NCBI RefSeq assembly: GCF_009720655.1
Contig: NZ_WNKS01000002.1
Span: 124,001 to 188,000, forward strand
DNA from: Rhodoblastus acidophilus
GTDB taxonomy: Bacteria; Pseudomonadota; Alphaproteobacteria; Rhizobiales; Beijerinckiaceae
Length of the DNA stretch: 64,000 nt
Direction of reading: 5' to 3'
This document shows positions 40,179 to 49,785 of this stretch, piece after piece (positions within the stretch are counted from its first letter, which is position 1; every line of letters starts with the position of its first letter). The notes below the pieces were generated by a model that searched no databases, was not told where the DNA came from, and was given only the letters and a program-made list of their open reading frames with translations. A program made the position numbers and the translations under genes.

Positions 40179-41045
40179 ATGCATATGGAGCGCGTCGAAA
40201 TGGCTCTGGAGGCGGCCCTGAACGCGGCCTCGGGTCCGAAATGCCCGCCGAAGCTCGCCTCAGCGCTGCGTCATTCCGTGTTTCCCGGCGGCCACCGCAT
40301 CCGCCCGCAGATCGTGCTCGCCGTGGCCATGGCCTGCGGCGACCCCAATCCGAAGCACACCGACGCGGCCGCCGCCGCCATCGAGCTGATGCATTGCGCC
40401 TCGCTGGTCCATGACGACCTCCCCACTTTCGACGACGCCCCGATTCGCCGCGGCAAGCCCACCGTGCACGTCGAATATGGCGAGCCGCTGGCCGTGCTCA
40501 CCGGCGACGCGCTGATCGTCCTCGCCTACGAGACCATCGCCCGCGCCTTCTGCGCCGATCCGCAGCAACTCGTGCGGATGATCAACATCGTCTCGCAATC
40601 GGTCGGCGCGCCCGGCGGCATCATTGCCGGACAGGCGTGGGAATCGGAAGAGACGATTTCGCTGGTCGATTACCAGCGCGCCAAGACCGGCGCCCTGTTC
40701 GCCGGCGCCACGCTGGCCGGCGCCGCCGCCGCGGGCCAGGACCCCGAGGCCTGGCGCGCTCTGGGCGACTATATCGGCGAAGCCTATCAGGTGGCCGACG
40801 ATCTGCGCGACCTGCTGTGCGACGCCGAAGAGCTCGGCAAGCCCGCGCACCAGGACGAGCGTCGCGCCCGCCCCAACGCCGCCGCGCAACTCGGCATCGG
40901 CGGCGCCAAGCAGCGCCTGACCGACCTTGCCGACGCCGCCGCCGCCTCCATCCCTGACTGCCCCGGCGCCGAACAGCTGCGCGTCATCATCCGCGCGCAG
41001 ACCCGGCAGCTGTTTCCTTCCCAACTCGAGCAATACGCGGCTTAA
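40179..41045 (+). CDS. crtE: Geranylgeranyl diphosphate synthase CrtE
   Basis: 288-aa trans-prenyltransferase making GGPP for carotenoids and the bacteriochlorophyll tail. First aspartate-rich motif 'HDDLPTFDDAPIRRGKPTVH' and second motif 'YQVADDLRDLL' are present. ATG 40179 was chosen for its GGAGGC Shine-Dalgarno; GTG 40149 and ATG 40185 are alternatives. First gene of the crtEF-bchCXYZ-puf series. Confidence 0.95.
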   Translation: MHMERVEMALEAALNAASGPKCPPKLASALRHSVFPGGHRIRPQIVLAVAMACGDPNPKHTDAAAAAIELMHCASLVHDDLPTFDDAPIRRGKPTVHVEYGEPLAVLTGDALIVLAYETIARAFCADPQQLVRMINIVSQSVGAPGGIIAGQAWESEETISLVDYQRAKTGALFAGATLAGAAAAGQDPEAWRALGDYIGEAYQVADDLRDLLCDAEELGKPAHQDERRARPNAAAQLGIGGAKQRLTDLADAAAASIPDCPGAEQLRVIIRAQTRQLFPSQLEQYAA

Positions 41046-41048
41046 AAA

Positions 41049-42188
41049 ATGTCCGGAACCAATCTACCTGCCCCCGTCGGACCCGTGTCCGTCGGGGAAA
41101 TCCTGCGGCAGGGCCGCAATCTGCTGATTTCAAATCCGTCATTTCAGAAATGGGCCGCCAGCTTCCCGCTGACCCGTCTGCTGGCGGAGCGGCAGTCCAA
41201 CGCCCTGTTCGATCTCTGCTCGGGCTTTGTCTATTCGCAGATTCTGCTCGCCAGCGTTCGCCTCGACCTGTTCACCAAACTGTCCGGCGGCCCGCGCACG
41301 ACGGCCGCCCTGGCGGAAGACCTCGGCCTGTCGGTCGACGCCACGCAGCGCCTGCTGCGCGCGACGACCAGCCTCAATCTCACAGACGAGCTTGAGGGCG
41401 GGCGCTACACGCTCGGCGAACTCGGCGCGGCCATGCTCGCCAATCCCTCCATCGCCGGCTTCGTCGAACACCACGCCCTGCTCTACAAGGACCTCACTGA
41501 TCCCGTGGACTTGCTGAAAGGCAAGGCGCAAACCGAATTGTCGGGCTTCTGGCCCTACGCCAAATCCGGCGAGACCGCGCAGCCGGAAGCCTACGCCCGC
41601 TACAGCGAACTGATGTCGCAGTCGCAGACGCTGATCTCCGAGGACATTCTCGACGCCTTCCAGCCCTCGACCCCGCGCAGCTGGCTCGACCTCGGCGGCG
41701 GCGAAGGCGTGTTCGCGGCCGCGCTGGGCGAATTCGCTCCGCAAATCGAAGTCACGATGATGGACCTGCCGCCGGTCGCGGCGCGGGCGCGCGTCGCCTT
41801 GCAGACGCGCGGCATGTCGTCGCGGGTCAAGGTGCTCGACGGCGATTTCTTCACCGATCCGTTGCCCCAGGGCTCCTCGGTGGTGTCGCTGATCCGCATT
41901 CTGCACGATCACGACGACGACCAGGTCCGCGCCCTGCTCGCCCGCATCCATGCGGCGACGGAGCCCGGCGCCACCCTGCTGATCGCCGAACCGATGGCTG
42001 GCGGACGCGGCGCCGACCGCGTCGCCGACGCCTATTTCAACTTCTACCTGCTGGCCATGGGCCGGGGACGCGGGCGTTCCGTCAAGGAGCTCACCGATTT
42101 GCTGACGGCCGCCGGCTTCGCCGACATCCGCCCGCTGGAGTCCCGTCGTCCGATGCTCGCCAGCATTCTTGTCGCCCAGCGCGTGTAA
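41049..42188 (+). CDS. crtF: Hydroxyneurosporene O-methyltransferase CrtF
   Basis: 379-aa SAM-dependent O-methyltransferase with an N-terminal dimerisation helix region and a C-terminal Rossmann domain. SAM motif 'SWLDLGGGEGVFAAALGEF' near residue 208 and 'ILHDHDDDQVRALLARI' with the catalytic histidine region. It makes the methoxy groups of spirilloxanthin/rhodopin-type carotenoids. It lies 3 bp after crtE. Confidence 0.95.
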   Translation: MSGTNLPAPVGPVSVGEILRQGRNLLISNPSFQKWAASFPLTRLLAERQSNALFDLCSGFVYSQILLASVRLDLFTKLSGGPRTTAALAEDLGLSVDATQRLLRATTSLNLTDELEGGRYTLGELGAAMLANPSIAGFVEHHALLYKDLTDPVDLLKGKAQTELSGFWPYAKSGETAQPEAYARYSELMSQSQTLISEDILDAFQPSTPRSWLDLGGGEGVFAAALGEFAPQIEVTMMDLPPVAARARVALQTRGMSSRVKVLDGDFFTDPLPQGSSVVSLIRILHDHDDDQVRALLARIHAATEPGATLLIAEPMAGGRGADRVADAYFNFYLLAMGRGRGRSVKELTDLLTAAGFADIRPLESRRPMLASILVAQRV

Positions 42189-42227
42189 ATTTTACTTGAC
42201 GGATCAGACTGTCGGACTAAGCTGACG
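42184..42227 (+). promoter_or_regulatory. Two tandem variant PpsR operators before bchC
   Basis: TGTAAATTTTACTTGACG (42184-42201) and TGTCGGACTAAGCTGACG (42210-42227) both read TGT-N12-ACG and are separated by 8 bp. Two palindromes 8 bp apart before bchC is the arrangement known for CrtJ in Rhodobacter capsulatus, which supports these as real PpsR sites despite the terminal G. Confidence 0.75.
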
Positions 42228-42267
42228 GTCGTTACGTTCAAGTCTGAAAACAAAGGGTCTCCGGCAC

Positions 42268-43200
42268 ATGGAATCCGTCGCCGTTGTCATGGAAGAGCCA
42301 AGGCGCCTGTCATTGGCGTCGCTCGTCCTCGACGAGCCTGGCCCGGCCGACGTGGTCGTGGAGACCCTTTGGTCCGGCGTCAGCGCCGGAACGGAAAAGC
42401 TTTTGTACACGGGCCGCATGCCGACCTTTCCCGGCATGGGCTATCCGCTTGTTCCCGGCTACGAATCCATTGGCCGCGTCATCGAGGCCGGTCCTGAGTC
42501 CGGTCTCGCGGTCGGCGCCAGCGTTTTCGTTCCCGGCGCGCATTGCTTCGGCAAGGTGAGCGCCGTCCATGGCGGCACGGCCTCGAAACTCGTCGTTCCC
42601 GGCGCCCGCGCGGCAAAGGTCGATCCGGCGCTTGGCGAGCGCGGCGTGCTGCTCGCGCTCGCCGCAACCGCGCTGCACGCGGTGAATGTCGCCGACGCCT
42701 CCGGCGAGGCGCTGGTCGTCGGTCACGGCGCGCTCGGCCGCCTGATCGCCCGCATCATGGTGTCGCGCGGCGTCAAGCCGACCGTGTGGGAAACCAACCC
42801 TATCCGCGCCACCGGCGCCCAGGGTTATACGGTTCTCGCCCCCGACGCCGACGCCCGCCGCGACTACAAGCACATCGTCGATGTCAGCGGCGACACCAAG
42901 GTTTTGGATACGCTGATTCAGCGGCTCGCGCCGCGCGGTCGCGTCACTCTGGCCGGCTTCTACGACACTGTGGCCTTCGCCTTCCCCCCGGCTTTCATGC
43001 GGGAAGCCGAATTCCGCATCTCCGCGCAATGGGCGCCGGGCGATCTCGGCGCCACCATCGCTCTGGTTGAAAGCGGCACGCTGTCGCTCGACGGTCTCAT
43101 CACCCACAAGCGCGACGCGCGCGAGGCCGCCAAGGCCTATCCCGTCGCCTTCGAAGATCCGGCTTGCGTCAAAATGGTCCTCGACTGGAGCGCGTTATGA
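42268..43200 (+). CDS. bchC: 3-hydroxyethyl bacteriochlorophyllide a dehydrogenase BchC
   Basis: 310-aa member of the medium-chain dehydrogenase family oxidising the C3 hydroxyethyl to acetyl. 'MEEPRRLSLASLVLDEPGPADVVVETLWSGVSAGTEKLLYTGRMP' and 'GMGYPLVPGYESIGRVIEAGP' are BchC hallmarks; 'ALVVGHGALGRLIARI' is the nucleotide-binding turn. A double PpsR-type operator precedes it, so it has its own promoter inside the crtEF-bchCXYZ series. ATGA overlap with bchX. Confidence 0.95.
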   Translation: MESVAVVMEEPRRLSLASLVLDEPGPADVVVETLWSGVSAGTEKLLYTGRMPTFPGMGYPLVPGYESIGRVIEAGPESGLAVGASVFVPGAHCFGKVSAVHGGTASKLVVPGARAAKVDPALGERGVLLALAATALHAVNVADASGEALVVGHGALGRLIARIMVSRGVKPTVWETNPIRATGAQGYTVLAPDADARRDYKHIVDVSGDTKVLDTLIQRLAPRGRVTLAGFYDTVAFAFPPAFMREAEFRISAQWAPGDLGATIALVESGTLSLDGLITHKRDAREAAKAYPVAFEDPACVKMVLDWSAL

Positions 43201-44159
43201 TCAGTTTCCTGAGCGAGGCCGAAATGAACGGAGAGACCGTGCTCACCCCTGGCAAGAAGGCCACGCAGATCATTGCGATCTACGGCAAGGGCGGCATCGG
43301 CAAGAGCTTCACGCTCGCCAACCTTTCCTACATGATGGCGCAGCTGGGCAAGAAAGTCCTGCTGATCGGCTGCGATCCCAAGAGCGACACCACCTCGCTG
43401 CTGTTCGGCGGCAAGGCCTGCCCGACCATCATCGAGACGGCGTCGCGCAAGAAGGCGGCCGGCGAAACCGTCGAAATCGGCGACATCTGCTTCAAGCGCG
43501 ACGGCGTCTACGCCATGGAGCTCGGCGGCCCGGAAGTGGGTCGCGGCTGCGGTGGACGCGGCATCATCCACGGTTTTGAGACCCTGGAAAAACTGGGCTT
43601 CCACGACTGGGGTTTCGACTACGTCCTGCTCGACTTCCTCGGCGACGTGGTCTGCGGCGGCTTCGGTCTGCCGATCGCCCGCGACATGTGCCAGAAGGTG
43701 ATTCTGGTCGGCTCCAACGACCTTCAGTCCCTTTATGTCGTCAACAACGTCTGCTCGGCGGTGGAATATTTCCGCAAATTGGGCGGCAATGTCGGCGTCG
43801 GCGGCCTGGTCATCAACAAGGACGACGGCACCGGCGAGGCGCAGGCGTTTGCGAAAGCCGCGGGCATCCCGATCCTCGCTGAAATTCCGGCCGACGAAGA
43901 CATCCGCCGCAAGAGCGCGGCCTACCAGATCATCGGCAAGCCCGACGGTCGCTGGGGACCGCTGTTCGAGACTCTGGCGTCGGCGGTCGCGGATTCGATC
44001 CCGAACCGCCCGAAACCCCTGAACCAGGACGAGTTGCTGTCGCTGTTCTCGAGCGACGCGGTCGGCCGCGATTACGTCCTCGAGCCCGCCACGGCCGAAG
44101 ATTTGTTTGGTACGGCCCGCGTCGCCAAGCCGTCGCTTGAAGTCGTGTACGACGAGTAA
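43197..44159 (+). CDS. bchX: Chlorophyllide a reductase iron protein X
   Basis: 320-aa NifH-like ATPase supplying electrons to BchYZ, which reduces ring B of chlorophyllide. Walker A '[21 protein letters not shown]' (the Ser-Phe after Lys distinguishes it from BchL), and cluster cysteines in 'GPEVGRGCGGRGI' and '[14 protein letters not shown]'. Start ATG 43197 overlaps the bchC stop; an internal ATG at 43224 (MNGETV) is possible. Confidence 0.96.
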   Translation: MISFLSEAEMNGETVLTPGKKATQIIAIYGKGGIGKSFTLANLSYMMAQLGKKVLLIGCDPKSDTTSLLFGGKACPTIIETASRKKAAGETVEIGDICFKRDGVYAMELGGPEVGRGCGGRGIIHGFETLEKLGFHDWGFDYVLLDFLGDVVCGGFGLPIARDMCQKVILVGSNDLQSLYVVNNVCSAVEYFRKLGGNVGVGGLVINKDDGTGEAQAFAKAAGIPILAEIPADEDIRRKSAAYQIIGKPDGRWGPLFETLASAVADSIPNRPKPLNQDELLSLFSSDAVGRDYVLEPATAEDLFGTARVAKPSLEVVYDE

Positions 44160-45640
44160 TGGCTATGACGCTCGACACCCCCAACACACCAACTGCGAAC
44201 GACGCGCCCCGCGCCGCCGGCGCTGTCGGCGTGGACGGACTGGGCTGCCACGCCGGTCGCGAAGTCATGCTGGAAGCCGCGCGGAAAACCGGGGCCGGCG
44301 AGACACTCGCGCGCTACGCCAAGGACTATCCCGCCGGTCCGCACGACCAGCCGCAGAGCATGTGCCCAGCGTTCGGTTCGCTGCGCGTCGGTCTGCGCAT
44401 GCGCCGCACCGCCACCGTGCTGTCGGGCTCCGCCTGCTGCGTCTATGGCCTGACCTTCATTTCGCATTTCTATGGCGCGCGCCGCTCGGTCGGCTACGTG
44501 CCGTTCGATTCGGAAACCCTGGTCACAGGAAAGCTGTTCGAGGACATTCGCGAATCCGTCCATAATCTGGCGGATCCGGAAAAGGTCGACGCGGTCGTCG
44601 TCATCAACCTTTGCGTTCCCACCGCGTCGGGCGTCCCGCTGCGGCTGCTGCCGCGCGAGATCAACGGCGTGCGCATCATCGGCATTGACGTGCCGGGCTT
44701 CGGCGTGCCCACGCATGCGGAAGCCAAGGACGTGCTCGCCGGCGCCATGCTCGCCTACGCCCGCCAGGAGGCCGAACAGGGTCCGGTGCAGGCGCCGCGC
44801 AGCCCGCGCGCGCAGGAGCCGACCATCACGCTGCTCGGCGAAATGTTCCCGGTCGACCCCATCCAGATCGGCGGCATGCTGAAACCGCTCGGCCTCGCCG
44901 TCGGTCCGGTCGTCCCCACCCGTGAATGGCGCGAACTCTATGGCGCGCTGGACTGCGCCGCCGTCGCCGCCATCCATCCGCACTATGCCGCCTCGATTCG
45001 CGAGTTCCAGAACGCGGGCCGCCCGGTGATCGGCTCGGCGCCGGTCGGCGTCGACGGAACCGCCGACTGGCTCGACGAGGTCGCCAAGGTCTGCAACGTC
45101 TCCGCCGACAAACTCGACGCCGCCAAGGCCGCCATGCTTCCCGCCATTCGCGCGGCGCTGGACGGAGCCCCGATCAAGGGCCGCATCACGCTGTCGGGCT
45201 ATGAAGGCTCCGAACTGATCGCCGCGCGCCTGCTGGTCGAAAGCGGCGCGGACCTGCGCTATGTCGGCACCGCCACGGCGCGCACGCCCTGGTCGGAACG
45301 CGACCGCGAATGGCTTGAATCCAAGGGCGTCGAAGTCCGCTTTCGCGCCACCATGGAAGACGACATCGCCGCCATGGACGAATATCAGCCCGACCTCGCC
45401 ATCGGCACGACGCCGGTCGTGCAGGCCGCGAAGAGCCGCTCGATCCCGGGCCTCTACTTCACCAACCTGATTTCGGCCCGTCCGCTGATGGGCGCGGCCG
45501 GTGCGGGTTCGGTCGCCGCCACCCTCAACGCCGCCATCGGCAATCGCGCCCGCTTCACCGAGATGAAGGACTTCTTCTCCGGCGTCGGCGAAGGCGCGAC
45601 CGGCGGCATCTGGCCCACCACCAAGCGGGAGGTCGGCTGA
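44159..45640 (+). CDS. bchY: Chlorophyllide a reductase subunit Y
   Basis: 493-aa NifD-like subunit of chlorophyllide a oxidoreductase. '[17 protein letters not shown]', '[59 protein letters not shown]' (cluster cysteines) and '[19 protein letters not shown]' are typical. Single-base overlaps with bchX (TAATG) and bchZ (TGATG). Confidence 0.96.
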   Translation: MAMTLDTPNTPTANDAPRAAGAVGVDGLGCHAGREVMLEAARKTGAGETLARYAKDYPAGPHDQPQSMCPAFGSLRVGLRMRRTATVLSGSACCVYGLTFISHFYGARRSVGYVPFDSETLVTGKLFEDIRESVHNLADPEKVDAVVVINLCVPTASGVPLRLLPREINGVRIIGIDVPGFGVPTHAEAKDVLAGAMLAYARQEAEQGPVQAPRSPRAQEPTITLLGEMFPVDPIQIGGMLKPLGLAVGPVVPTREWRELYGALDCAAVAAIHPHYAASIREFQNAGRPVIGSAPVGVDGTADWLDEVAKVCNVSADKLDAAKAAMLPAIRAALDGAPIKGRITLSGYEGSELIAARLLVESGADLRYVGTATARTPWSERDREWLESKGVEVRFRATMEDDIAAMDEYQPDLAIGTTPVVQAAKSRSIPGLYFTNLISARPLMGAAGAGSVAATLNAAIGNRARFTEMKDFFSGVGEGATGGIWPTTKREVG

Positions 45641-47082
45641 TGTTCGTTATCGACCACGACCGCGCCGGCGGCTACTGGGGCGCCGTCTACGTCTTCACGG
45701 CGGTGAAAGGTTTGCAGGTCGTCATCGACGGCCCGGTCGGCTGCCAGAACCTGCCGATCACCTCGGTGCTGCATTACACCGACGCGCTGCCGCCGGAAGA
45801 GCTGCCCATCGTCGTCACCGGCCTCGGTGAAGCCGAACTCGGCCAGCACGGCACTGAAGCGGCGATGTCTCGCGCGCATAAAACGCTTGATCCCAAACAG
45901 CCGAGCGTCGTCGTCACCGGCTCCATCGCCGAGATGATCGGCGGCGGCGTCACGCCCGAAGGCTCGGGCCTGCAACGCTTCCTGCCGCGCACGATCGACG
46001 AGGACCAATGGCAGTGCGCCAATCGCGCGCTGCTGTGGCTGTGGAACGAGTACGGCGCCAAGAAGGCGAAAGCCGCCAAAGCCAAGGCCAAATCCGAAGG
46101 CGTCAAGCCCAGGATCAACATCATCGGCCCGAGCTACGGCGTCTTCAACATGCCGTCCGATCTTGCCGAAATCATCCGGCTGGTCGAGGGCGTCGGCGCC
46201 GAGATCAACCTGGTCTTCCCGCTCGGGACGCATCTCAACGACATTCCCAAACTCGCCCAGGCCGACGTCAACGTCTGCATGTACCGCGAGTTTGGCCGCG
46301 CTCTGTGCGAAGCGCTGGAAAAGCCGTATTTGCAAGCCCCCATCGGCATGCACGCGACGACCAAATTTTTGCGCGCGCTTGGCGAGTTGACGGGTCTCGA
46401 TCCCGAGCCCTTCATCGAGCGCGAGCGCCATACGACGATCAAGCCGATCTGGGATCTGTGGCGCTCGGTGACGCAGGACTTCTTCGCCACGGCGTCGTTC
46501 GGCATCGCGGCGAGCGAGACTTACGCGCGCGGCGTGAGGAAATTCCTCGGCGACGAACTCGGCCTGCCCTGCTCGTTCGCGGTGGCGCGCAAGCCCGGCG
46601 AAAAGACCGACAACGCCGCGCTGCGCGACTCGCTGAAAGCGCGGCCGCCGCTCGTCGTGTTCGGCAGCTACAACGAGCGCATGTATCTCGCCGACGCGGG
46701 TTCGCGCGCCGCATACATCCCGGCGTCGTTCCCCGGAACCGTCATTCGACGGCACACCGGCACGCCCTTCATGGGCTATTCCGGCGCCACCTATCTCGTG
46801 CAGGAAGTCTGCAATGCGCTGTTCGACGCATTGTTCCACATCTTGCCGCTCGCGAGCGACATGGATCGCGTCGATGCGACGCCGTCCCGCCTGCATCGCG
46901 AACTCGAATGGAGCGCCGAGGCCAAAGCCCGCCTCGACGAACTTGTCGAATCCGCGCCGCTGGTGGCGCGCATTTCCGCCGCGAAGCGCCTTCGCGACGC
47001 GGCGGAACGGGAAGCCCGGCGCGCCGGGGAAACGCAGGTCAATTTGTCGCGCCTCGAGCGCGCGAAGGAACTCGCGAACTGA
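45640..47082 (+). CDS. bchZ: Chlorophyllide a reductase subunit Z
   Basis: 480-aa NifK-like partner of BchY. N-terminal '[35 protein letters not shown]' and '[24 protein letters not shown]' identify it, and the C-terminal part has the small helical domain '[35 protein letters not shown]'. By analogy the puf promoter is expected within or just after this gene. Confidence 0.96.
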   Translation: MFVIDHDRAGGYWGAVYVFTAVKGLQVVIDGPVGCQNLPITSVLHYTDALPPEELPIVVTGLGEAELGQHGTEAAMSRAHKTLDPKQPSVVVTGSIAEMIGGGVTPEGSGLQRFLPRTIDEDQWQCANRALLWLWNEYGAKKAKAAKAKAKSEGVKPRINIIGPSYGVFNMPSDLAEIIRLVEGVGAEINLVFPLGTHLNDIPKLAQADVNVCMYREFGRALCEALEKPYLQAPIGMHATTKFLRALGELTGLDPEPFIERERHTTIKPIWDLWRSVTQDFFATASFGIAASETYARGVRKFLGDELGLPCSFAVARKPGEKTDNAALRDSLKARPPLVVFGSYNERMYLADAGSRAAYIPASFPGTVIRRHTGTPFMGYSGATYLVQEVCNALFDALFHILPLASDMDRVDATPSRLHRELEWSAEAKARLDELVESAPLVARISAAKRLRDAAEREARRAGETQVNLSRLERAKELAN

Positions 47083-47121
47083 CGCCGTAAGGCGTAGGTT
47101 CGCACCAGTTGGAGACGATCC

Positions 47122-47403
47122 ATGAAAGTGGCGGTCAACACGGTCACTACAAGAAATGAGTACGATCTCGCCTGGCGTCTGTTTGGCGGATTCCTGCTCG
47201 CCGTGCTGGTGACCGCTGGCGGATTGAAGGCGTTCTTCACCTGGCTTTTCACGGACAAGAATTGCGCAGCGCCGAGGAGCCGTTCCTGGCTCGCCGAAGC
47301 GCGTTCTCAAGCGTCAATAGCGACGTCGTACGCCCATATGGCGAAGACGATGTTGCGGTCATCCAGACGGGACAACCGTCAGGAACGCCAGTCGAGGCTC
47401 TGA
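47122..47403 (+). CDS. pufQ: PufQ-like protein
   Basis: 93-aa protein with one hydrophobic helix (AWRLFGGFLLAVLVTAGGLKAFFTWLF) followed by 'SWLAEARSQASIATSYAHM', similar in plan to PufQ, which lies between bchZ and pufB in Rhodobacter and is thought to carry bacteriochlorophyll precursors. Assignment rests on position, size and topology more than on strong identity. The last 20 residues are basic (RSSRRDNRQERQSRL). It is followed by a hairpin and then pufB. Confidence 0.65.
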   Translation: MKVAVNTVTTRNEYDLAWRLFGGFLLAVLVTAGGLKAFFTWLFTDKNCAAPRSRSWLAEARSQASIATSYAHMAKTMLRSSRRDNRQERQSRL

Positions 47404-47424
47404 AGAGTCTCGACGAATTTTGGG

Positions 47425-47443
47425 CCGCGTAAGGCGTACGCGG
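47425..47443 (+). promoter_or_regulatory. Hairpin between pufQ and pufB
   Basis: CCGCGTA and TACGCGG form a perfect 7-bp stem with loop AGGCG, ending 11 bp before the strong pufB Shine-Dalgarno. By analogy with puf mRNA of Rhodobacter it may mark a processing site or protect the 5' end of the pufBA message. Confidence 0.5.
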
Positions 47444-47464
47444 TAACCTGTAAGGAGGTCAAAA

Positions 47465-47671
47465 ATGGCCGAAGACAGATCATCCCTGTCCGGAGTGTCG
47501 GATGCGGAGGCCAAGGAATTCCACGCCTTGTTCGTCTCCAGCTTCACGGCTTTTATGGTGATTGCGGTTCTCGCGCACGTTCTCGCCTGGGCGTGGCGTC
47601 CGTGGATTCCCGGTCCCAAGGGCTGGGCGCTGCTCGACAGCGTCACCGCCGCTGTTTCGATGATCGGCTAA
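47465..47671 (+). CDS. pufB: Light-harvesting 1 beta polypeptide
   Basis: 68-aa LH1 beta subunit. '[35 protein letters not shown]' contains the helix and the bacteriochlorophyll-ligand histidine of the '[11 protein letters not shown]' motif. Perfect TAAGGAGGT Shine-Dalgarno upstream, fitting a highly expressed gene. It pairs with PufA around the reaction centre. Confidence 0.96.
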   Translation: MAEDRSSLSGVSDAEAKEFHALFVSSFTAFMVIAVLAHVLAWAWRPWIPGPKGWALLDSVTAAVSMIG

Positions 47672-47686
47672 GAGGAGAAGCTCAAC

Positions 47687-47863
47687 ATGTACAAACTTTG
47701 GCTGCTCTTCGATCCCCGCCGCACCCTGGTCGCGCTCTCCGCCTTCCTGTTCGTGCTCGGTCTGATCATTCACTTCATCTGCCTCAGCACCGATCGCTTC
47801 AACTGGCTCGAAGGCAAGCCGGCTGTGCGCGCGGCGATCGAGACCTCCGTCTCGCTCGGCTGA
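47687..47863 (+). CDS. pufA: Light-harvesting 1 alpha polypeptide
   Basis: 58-aa LH1 alpha subunit, missing from automatic long-ORF views because of its size. Sequence begins [20 protein letters not shown] and continues with [20 protein letters not shown], where the histidine in 'IHFI' is the bacteriochlorophyll ligand and the WLLFDPRR N-terminus is typical of LH1 alpha. AGAGGAG precedes the ATG; gap to pufB is 15 bp. Confidence 0.97.
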   Translation: MYKLWLLFDPRRTLVALSAFLFVLGLIIHFICLSTDRFNWLEGKPAVRAAIETSVSLG

Positions 47864-47892
47864 GCATTCGATCAGCGGGAATCGCCCGCGGC

Positions 47893-47920
47893 GCGGACGG
47901 GCGCATAAGCGTCCGTCCGC
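47893..47920 (+). promoter_or_regulatory. Strong intercistronic hairpin between pufA and pufL
   Basis: Twelve-base arms (GCGGACGGGCGC and GCGTCCGTCCGC, one G-U pair) around loop ATAA. In Rhodobacter a hairpin at this place blocks 3' decay and makes pufBA mRNA more abundant than pufLM, setting the LH1 to reaction-centre ratio. It has no T run and is not at an operon end, so an mRNA-stability role is likelier than termination. Confidence 0.8.
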
Positions 47921-47957
47921 ACTCTGAAACCTTCACGTCGTTTGGGGAGCGCCGGCC

Positions 47958-48782
47958 ATGGCGATGCTCAACTTTGAAAAAAAATACCGCGTGCGGGGCG
48001 GCACGCTCCTAGGCGGAGACCTGTTCGACTTTTGGGTCGGACCCTTCTACGTCGGGTTCTTTGGCGTCACCACGCTGATCTTCACCGTCCTGGGTGTTTC
48101 CATGATCGCCTACGGGACGGCGATGGATCACGTCTGGAACCTTTTCCAAATCAACATTGCGCCTCCAGACCTGAAATACGGCCTGGGACTCGCGCCTCTG
48201 AAACAAGGCGGAATCTGGCAGATCGTCACCGTCTGCGCGCTCGGCGCCTTTGGCTCCTGGGCTCTCCGCGAGGTGGAAATCTGTCGCAAGCTCGGCATCG
48301 GCTATCACGTTCCGATCGCCTTCGGCTTCGCGATCTTCGCTTATACGGTCCTGGTCGTGTTCCGCCCGGTGCTGATGGGCGCTTGGGGTTACGGATTCCC
48401 GTATGGCATTCTCAGTCACCTCGATTGGGTGTCCAACACGGGCTATCAGTACCTGCACTTCCATTATAACCCGGCGCATATGCTGGCGATCACCTTCTTC
48501 TTCACGAACTGCCTTGCTCTCGCGATGCATGGCGCCGTGATCGTGTCGGCCGCCAATCCGCGTCGCGGAGTGAAAGTGCGTCAGACCGAGTACGAAGACT
48601 GGTTCTTCCGCGACGTCGTCGGCTATTCCATCGGCACGCTCGGCATCCACCGCCTCGGCATGTTCCTGGCCGTCTCCGCCGCTTTCTGGAGCGCCATGTG
48701 CATCCTGATCAGCGGCCCGTTCTGGACCAAGGGCTGGCCGGAATGGTGGAATTGGTGGCTCAACCTGCCGATTTGGCGCTAA
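47958..48782 (+). CDS. pufL: Photosynthetic reaction centre L subunit
   Basis: 274-aa five-helix core subunit binding the special pair, accessory pigments and quinones. N-terminus '[34 protein letters not shown]' and the helix '[31 protein letters not shown]' with pigment and iron-ligand histidines are diagnostic. Full length. It follows the pufA-pufL hairpin and is 16 bp from pufM. Confidence 0.98.
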   Translation: MAMLNFEKKYRVRGGTLLGGDLFDFWVGPFYVGFFGVTTLIFTVLGVSMIAYGTAMDHVWNLFQINIAPPDLKYGLGLAPLKQGGIWQIVTVCALGAFGSWALREVEICRKLGIGYHVPIAFGFAIFAYTVLVVFRPVLMGAWGYGFPYGILSHLDWVSNTGYQYLHFHYNPAHMLAITFFFTNCLALAMHGAVIVSAANPRRGVKVRQTEYEDWFFRDVVGYSIGTLGIHRLGMFLAVSAAFWSAMCILISGPFWTKGWPEWWNWWLNLPIWR

Positions 48783-48798
48783 CGTCTAGGAGGCGCAC

Positions 48799-49785
48799 GT
48801 GGCTTTTTACGAGAACGTCTTCACTCAAGTGCAAGTCCAGCCCAAATCGCCCGAAACGGGCGAGGGCGTGGGCGATGCAAACCTGGCGCGCGAGCGCTTT
48901 GGCAAGCCGATCCTGTCCTATTGGGCTGGCTTTATCGGCAACGCCCAGATCGGTCCGATCTATCTCGGTGGCCTCGGCATCGCGTCGGTGCTCTGCGGTT
49001 TCATCGCGATCGAAATCATCGGTCTCAACATGCTCGCTTCCGTGCATTGGAGCCCGATCGAGTTCATGCGGCAGCTTCCCTGGCTGGCGCTTGAACCGCC
49101 GCTCCCCAAACACGGCATCAAGGCCTTCCCGCCGCTGGCGGAAGGCGGCTGGTGGCTGATGGCGGGCTTCTTCCTGACCATGTCCATGCTGCTCTGGACG
49201 GCGCGCGTCTATCGCCGCGCGGTTCAACTGGGCTTGAGCACGCACATGGCCTGGGCGTTCCTGTCGGCGATCTGGCTGTTCCTGTGCATGGGCTTCTTCC
49301 AGCCCCTGATGCTGGGTCGGTTCAGCGAGGGCGTGCCGTTCGGCATCTTCCCGCACCTGGACTGGACGGCAGCCTTCTCCCTGCGCTACGGCAACCTGTA
49401 CTACAACCCCTTCCACATGCTCTCGATTGCGTTCCTGTACGGCGCGGCTCTGCTGTTCGCCATGCACGGCGCGACGATCCTGTCGGTCGGGCGGTACGGC
49501 GGCGAGCGTGAGGTGGAGCAGATCGTCTATCGCGGCACCGCGGCTGAACGCGCGGCTTTGTTCTGGCGCTGGACCATGGGCTACAACGCCTCCATGGAAT
49601 CCATCCATCGCTGGGGCTGGTGGTGCGCGGTTCTCTGCCCGCTGACAGGCGGCATCGGCATCCTGCTCTCCGGCACGGTGGTCGACAACTGGTACCTCTG
49701 GGCTGTGCAGCACAACATCGCCCCCTCGTACCCGCATGTCTTCCCCGCGACAGTTGATCCGGCAGCGACGGGAGTCCCGCAATGA
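48799..49785 (+). CDS. pufM: Photosynthetic reaction centre M subunit
   Basis: 328-aa partner of PufL. '[31 protein letters not shown]' and '[23 protein letters not shown]' carry the special-pair and iron-ligand residues. GGAGG precedes ATG 48799. It overlaps pufC by ATGA. Confidence 0.98.
   Translation: MAFYENVFTQVQVQPKSPETGEGVGDANLARERFGKPILSYWAGFIGNAQIGPIYLGGLGIASVLCGFIAIEIIGLNMLASVHWSPIEFMRQLPWLALEPPLPKHGIKAFPPLAEGGWWLMAGFFLTMSMLLWTARVYRRAVQLGLSTHMAWAFLSAIWLFLCMGFFQPLMLGRFSEGVPFGIFPHLDWTAAFSLRYGNLYYNPFHMLSIAFLYGAALLFAMHGATILSVGRYGGEREVEQIVYRGTAAERAALFWRWTMGYNASMESIHRWGWWCAVLCPLTGGIGILLSGTVVDNWYLWAVQHNIAPSYPHVFPATVDPAATGVPQ

Noticed and set aside
43224-43260. Later start for bchX at ATG 43224
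   Set aside because: Possible, but the ATGA overlap with bchC at 43197 follows the coupling seen at nearly every junction in the series.
45454-47310. 618-codon minus-strand frame opposite bchZ
   Set aside because: Antisense shadow of an unmistakable BchZ; no independent support.
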